From Thiobacillus denitrificans (GTDB lineage Bacteria; Pseudomonadota; Gammaproteobacteria; Burkholderiales; Thiobacillaceae), in contig DILD01000022.1 of the NCBI GenBank assembly GCA_002424845.1, positions 24,788 through 33,811 on the forward strand: a DNA stretch of 9,024 nt, read 5' to 3'. Within the stretch, counting starts at the first letter, position 1; each line of letters opens with the position of its first letter. The notes beneath the pieces were generated by a model. That model was given only the letters and a program-made list of their open reading frames with translations. It did no database searches and had not been told where the DNA came from. The translations under genes were made by a program, and so were the position numbers. Positions 6,935-9,024 of this stretch are shown here, in pieces.

Positions 6935-7411
6935 TTATTTTGAGCCTTTGGCGGGACGGCCTGTCTTGATGGTTTCCAAACGACGCACCGCGGCAACCAC
7001 CGAGGCATCATTCAGTTTCGCCAGATTCGCGACAGCTGCGCGCAGAATCGCGCTCTTTTTCGCCGGTACGCCCGCTGCGAGGCAACGTTTCTTGAGCAAC
7101 GCGATCAGCGCGTATTCGCCTTCGGGCATGGTGAAACTGTCGCGAACCCGTTTCGCTTTTTTCGCCTTGGCCGGTTTGCCCGCCTTGTCGCACTTGATGC
7201 CAGGCAGCTCCAGCGCGACGGCGATTTTCTTCGCCGGGGACGGTTTTCTGGCTGCCGCGGGACGGGCAGCGGCTTTCCTGGCAGCGGTCGGCACAGTGGT
7301 CTTTGCTGTCCTTGCTTTTGCTGCTGATGGCTTGCTGCCGCCCGACGCCGCGACACTTGCAGCGGACCGGGTGGATTTTGCCTCGTTCTGTTTTTCGATG
7401 TCATCGGCCAT
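6935..7411 (-). CDS. Small basic protein: histone H1-like tail plus ribbon-helix-helix-like C-terminal domain
   Basis: The protein has 158 residues. After a short acidic start (MADDIEKQNE), residues 11-90 are low-complexity Ala/Lys/Arg/Pro sequence (for example ARKAAARPAAARKPSPAKK, 44-62), like bacterial histone H1-type tails that bind DNA or other polyanions. The C-terminal part (about 88-152) is ordered: RVRDSFTMP as a probable beta strand, EYALIALLKKRCLAAG and KKSAILRAAVANLAKL as helices, then ASVVAAVRRLETIKTGRP. Strand-helix-helix is the pattern of ribbon-helix-helix DNA-binding proteins, but assignment to that fold is my inference. I believe similar hypothetical proteins occur in betaproteobacteria; no function is known to me. 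The ATG at 7409-7411 has GGGGA about 6 bases upstream. It is transcribed divergently from the PAS gene, sharing a 276-base control region. A nucleoid or polyanion-granule role is possible but not shown. Confidence 0.8.
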   Translation of the reverse strand: MADDIEKQNEAKSTRSAASVAASGGSKPSAAKARTAKTTVPTAARKAAARPAAARKPSPAKKIAVALELPGIKCDKAGKPAKAKKAKRVRDSFTMPEGEYALIALLKKRCLAAGVPAKKSAILRAAVANLAKLNDASVVAAVRRLETIKTGRPAKGSK

Positions 7412-7489
7412 GAAATATCCCCTGCGTTGATTAACGGAAGAAACAGTTTATGTCGTTTATTTTTCCTCTCAAGGAACGCGCCCAGCGAA

Positions 7490-7518
7490 CCGGGAAATGA
7501 ACCCCGGAAATTCCCCGG
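7490..7518. repeat. CCGG-AAAT repeat cluster in the divergent control region
   Basis: CCGGGAAAT (7490-7498), CCGGAAAT (7504-7511) and CCCGG (7514-7518) follow one another with similar spacing. The outer parts also form the inverted repeat CCGGGAA/TTCCCCGG with one extra base. It lies 79 bases upstream of the histone-like start and about 120 bases before the PAS promoter candidate, so it could be a protein-binding site for either gene. I know of no regulator with this site. Confidence 0.35.
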
Positions 7519-7607
7519 CCAAAAAATCAACGGGAGCGCCCAAAGCCTTTACTGAACAGCTTTGCCAGCACGCTGACGGCCCGGAAATACACGCAAAGTT
7601 TTTGCGC

Positions 7608-7641
7608 CTGTCACAAATATTTCATCTGCCAGGGACAAAAT
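7608..7641 (+). promoter_or_regulatory. Candidate Pho box and -10 upstream of the PAS gene
   Basis: Positions 7608-7625 read CTGTCACAAATATTTCAT, matching the PhoB consensus CTGTCATAWAWCTGTCAY at 15 of 18 positions, including a perfect first six bases and the A/T spacer. Ten bases downstream is CAAAAT (7636-7641), 4 of 6 matches to the -10 hexamer: the same geometry as the pstS promoter in this window. It predicts a leader of about 40 bases before the ATG at 7688 and induction under phosphate limitation. Confidence 0.65.
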
Positions 7642-7650
7642 TTTGGTCCC
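7632..7650. promoter_or_regulatory. Near-perfect palindrome over the predicted -10 of the PAS gene
   Basis: GGGACAAAATTTTGGTCCC is symmetric at 8 of 9 position pairs (only A/G at 7637/7645 fails). It covers the predicted -10 hexamer and the expected transcription start, a position where a repressor could act. It could also form a short hairpin at the 5' end of the message. It is seen directly; its role is inferred. Confidence 0.45.
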
Positions 7651-7687
7651 GCAGGAATATTTCGCGCGATCAGTGATGGAGCCCATC

Positions 7688-8104
7688 ATGGCGACAGCAG
7701 GCAGCCTGCAAATGAACAGCCCTCAGGCAAACACACTTGCATTATCCGGAATTCCCGATATTGCAACGTTCGATTTCGTGATATTCACACTCGATGACCT
7801 GGGCATAATCCGCAAAGGCAACCACGCTTGCGCACAGCTGTTTGGATACCCGCCGGAAGAACTGCTTGGGCAACATATTTCTGTCCTGCTCCCGCAGTTT
7901 TCGGATACCGACCTGGTGCAGGAAGGCCGCATCAATTCCAGGCTGGCCCACCTTTGTCACTGCGCCGCCGCCTTTCAGGCCAGACACCGCGATGGCCAGT
8001 GCTTTGCCAGCGAACTTTTCATCAACCGCCTCGGCAGCCACAACGTAGCCGTCCTTATACGACGCTCAGCAGTCGAACGAAGCAGCCAGCCTGTTCAGGC
8101 GTGA
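7688..8104 (+). CDS. Small single-domain PAS protein
   Basis: The 138-residue product is almost entirely one PAS domain (about 24-126), a sensory fold that binds ligands or mediates protein contacts. PAS marks: DFVIFTLDDLGIIRKGNHACAQLFGYPPEELLGQHISVLLP (29-69) gives the first strands and the conserved FGYxPEELLGQ helix region, and RHRDGQCFASELFINRL (99-115) gives the typical hinge and late strands. There is no kinase, GGDEF, HTH or membrane segment, so it must act through a partner. A cysteine/histidine group (CHC, 90-92, near Cys 105) may be functional, but no heme or flavin site is evident. The ATG at 7686-7690 region, first base 7688, is preferred because GGAG (7678-7681) lies 6 bases before it; in-frame starts at 7643 (TTG) and 7676 (ATG) lack a ribosome site, and the first lies inside the promoter candidate. 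A Pho box-like promoter lies upstream. The gene ends 10 bases from the convergent hydrolase gene. Confidence 0.85.
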   Translation: MATAGSLQMNSPQANTLALSGIPDIATFDFVIFTLDDLGIIRKGNHACAQLFGYPPEELLGQHISVLLPQFSDTDLVQEGRINSRLAHLCHCAAAFQARHRDGQCFASELFINRLGSHNVAVLIRRSAVERSSQPVQA

Positions 8105-8134
8105 ATGCCTTGCCTCACTTCAGTGCTGCATTCA
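8102..8134. terminator. Possible shared hairpin between convergent genes
   Basis: TGAATGC (8102-8108) and GCATTCA (8128-8134) form a 7-bp stem around an inner CAC-TTCA-GTG hairpin (8116-8125) with unequal unpaired sides. It spans the end of the PAS gene and the last codons of the hydrolase gene. No clear T-run follows on either strand, so terminator function is uncertain. Confidence 0.3.
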
Positions 8135-8858
8135 GAAAGTCCGCCACGGCTTCGACCATCTGTCCCTCGCGCCCGGTGAAGAAATGGTCTGCACGCTCGA
8201 TCCTCACCTGCCTTGAATCCCGGGTGCCCAGACTCTGCTGGCGCTTGCCCGCATTCGCCAGCACCGGCGGCAGGTCGTTGTCGCCGTACAGATCCAGCAC
8301 CGGCAGCTTCAGGGCCGAGTAATCGCCGGCCGAAATGCCCAGGCTCGCCCAGGCCTTCACCGCAGGGTCGGGCTTGCCCGACAGGTACACCAGGCTCATG
8401 CGCGAACCCATGCTGTGGGAAACGATGGCGATCTGCGCGTAGCCCTTGGCTTTCAGAAACCCGACCGCTTCGGCGATGCGTTCGGCGGCTTCCGGAAAGG
8501 TCGGCGGGTAGTCTTCGCCCCGGGCATCGGCCGCCAGGATCGGCATCTGGATCGACAGCGTGGTGAAGCCGCGATCGGCCAGTTCGGTGCGCAGCGTGCC
8601 GACCATGCCCCAGTCGGGATGAATGCCCAGGCCGTGCACGACGATGGCCGCCTTGCCGGTATCCGCCGGGGTGAACAGCGTGAGGAATTTGTGATGTCCG
8701 CGCGGGGTTTGCAGGTAGACCGGATCGCCCACCACCAGGCCGGGCACCACCTCATCCGCCCATTTCTTTTCGCGGGCGTAGTCCGCCGCGGCCATGGCAT
8801 TCGCCGAAAACAGCAGCGCCAGCCCGGTGGCCAGCCCCAGCAACATTCTTGTCTTCAT
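8115..8858 (-). CDS. Exported alpha/beta-hydrolase-fold protein, possibly DUF3530-like
   Basis: The 247-residue protein begins with a Sec signal peptide (MKTRMLLGLATGLALLFSANAMA, cut probably near residue 23-25), so it should act in the periplasm. The rest follows the alpha/beta-hydrolase plan: AIVVHGLGIHPDW (71-83) as strand plus oxyanion region, the nucleophile elbow SHSMG (147-151, Ser 149), the probable acid Asp 195 (or Asp 193) in LYGDNDLPP and the probable base His 225 in ADHFF. The complete-looking triad suggests an active esterase or similar enzyme; the substrate is unknown. The HGLGxxPDW and late SHSMG pattern reminds me of DUF3530 proteins, a tentative link. The ATG at 8856-8858 has GAGGAG 6 bases upstream and puts the signal peptide at the N-terminus; the in-frame ATG at 8898-8900 would add 14 polar residues without a ribosome site. 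It lies 74 bases after the permease gene entering from the right, same strand, possibly cotranscribed. Confidence 0.85.
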   Translation of the reverse strand: MKTRMLLGLATGLALLFSANAMAAADYAREKKWADEVVPGLVVGDPVYLQTPRGHHKFLTLFTPADTGKAAIVVHGLGIHPDWGMVGTLRTELADRGFTTLSIQMPILAADARGEDYPPTFPEAAERIAEAVGFLKAKGYAQIAIVSHSMGSRMSLVYLSGKPDPAVKAWASLGISAGDYSALKLPVLDLYGDNDLPPVLANAGKRQQSLGTRDSRQVRIERADHFFTGREGQMVEAVADFLNAALK

Positions 8859-8932
8859 GTCTCGCTCCTCTGTATCAAGATTTATTTTCCTGCCCATCAT
8901 TCAACAGAACCGGCCTTGAGCCAATCGTTCCA

Positions 8933-9024
8933 TCAATACTGGAACGTCCACATCATGCGCAGCGCCAGCACGATCAGCAGCAAGGCAAAAATCCGCTTCA
9001 GCGGCCGCACCGGCAGGCGGTGCG
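8933..9024 (-). CDS. C-terminal end of a probable TauE/SafE (TSUP) family membrane permease
   Basis: Only the last 29 residues and the TGA stop (8933-8935) are inside the window. They read HRLPVRPLKRIFALLLIVLALRMMW and then TFQY: a short positively charged loop followed by a hydrophobic helix. The LP.RPL.R.FA..L..L..RM.W pattern is typical of the last helix of TauE/SafE permeases, which export sulfite, sulfoacetate or other organosulfur anions. The assignment rests on this short tail only, and the substrate cannot be inferred. It lies upstream of the hydrolase gene on the same strand with a 74-base gap. Confidence 0.6.
   Translation of the reverse strand, partial: HRLPVRPLKRIFALLLIVLALRMMWTFQY

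Noticed and set aside
7440..7475. A Pho box for the histone-like gene in the ACGACATAAACTGTTTC stretch on the minus strand.
   Set aside because: Ungapped alignment gives only about half of the 18 positions; it improves only with a gap, which breaks the half-site spacing.

Overview
The window is GC-rich, densely coded DNA of proteobacterial type. The long PstC and PstA forms, the lysine/alanine-rich DNA-binding-like protein with a 'SFTMPEGEYALI' C-terminal domain, and the small PAS protein suggest a betaproteobacterium (Rhodocyclales or Nitrosomonadales-like). That placement is an inference from protein style, not from a marker gene.

Positions 1-6530 hold a high-affinity phosphate uptake (Pst) operon on the minus strand, read from right to left. 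A PhoB-type promoter (Pho box plus -10) is followed by pstS (periplasmic phosphate-binding protein), an unrecognised lipoprotein gene, pstC, pstA and the start of pstB, which runs off the left edge. Both permeases carry very large additions in their first periplasmic loop: propeller-like in PstC, helical in PstA. The lipoprotein is built from two copies of one module and sits where pstC would normally follow pstS. Strong RNA hairpins lie just after pstS and just after the lipoprotein gene, which would suit graded expression, with pstS highest and the membrane/ATPase genes lowest.

Positions 6528-6934 contain no convincing gene. They hold several strong inverted repeats, including an 86-base bulged stem structure and a perfect 11-bp hairpin.

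Positions 6935-8104 hold a divergent pair. On the minus strand is a small basic protein with a histone H1-like tail and a ribbon-helix-helix-like C-terminal part. On the plus strand is a single-domain PAS protein. The PAS gene has its own Pho box candidate (15 of 18 matches, the same score as the pstS site) with the same 10-bp spacing to a -10-like hexamer, so it may be an uncharacterised member of the phosphate-starvation regulon. A near-perfect 19-base palindrome covers its -10.

Positions 8115-9024 hold an exported alpha/beta-hydrolase (minus) converging tail to tail with the PAS gene, and the last 29 residues of a TauE/SafE-like membrane permease (minus) entering from the right edge.

The most interesting candidates are the duplicated-module lipoprotein built into the Pst operon and the apparently Pho-controlled lone PAS protein.
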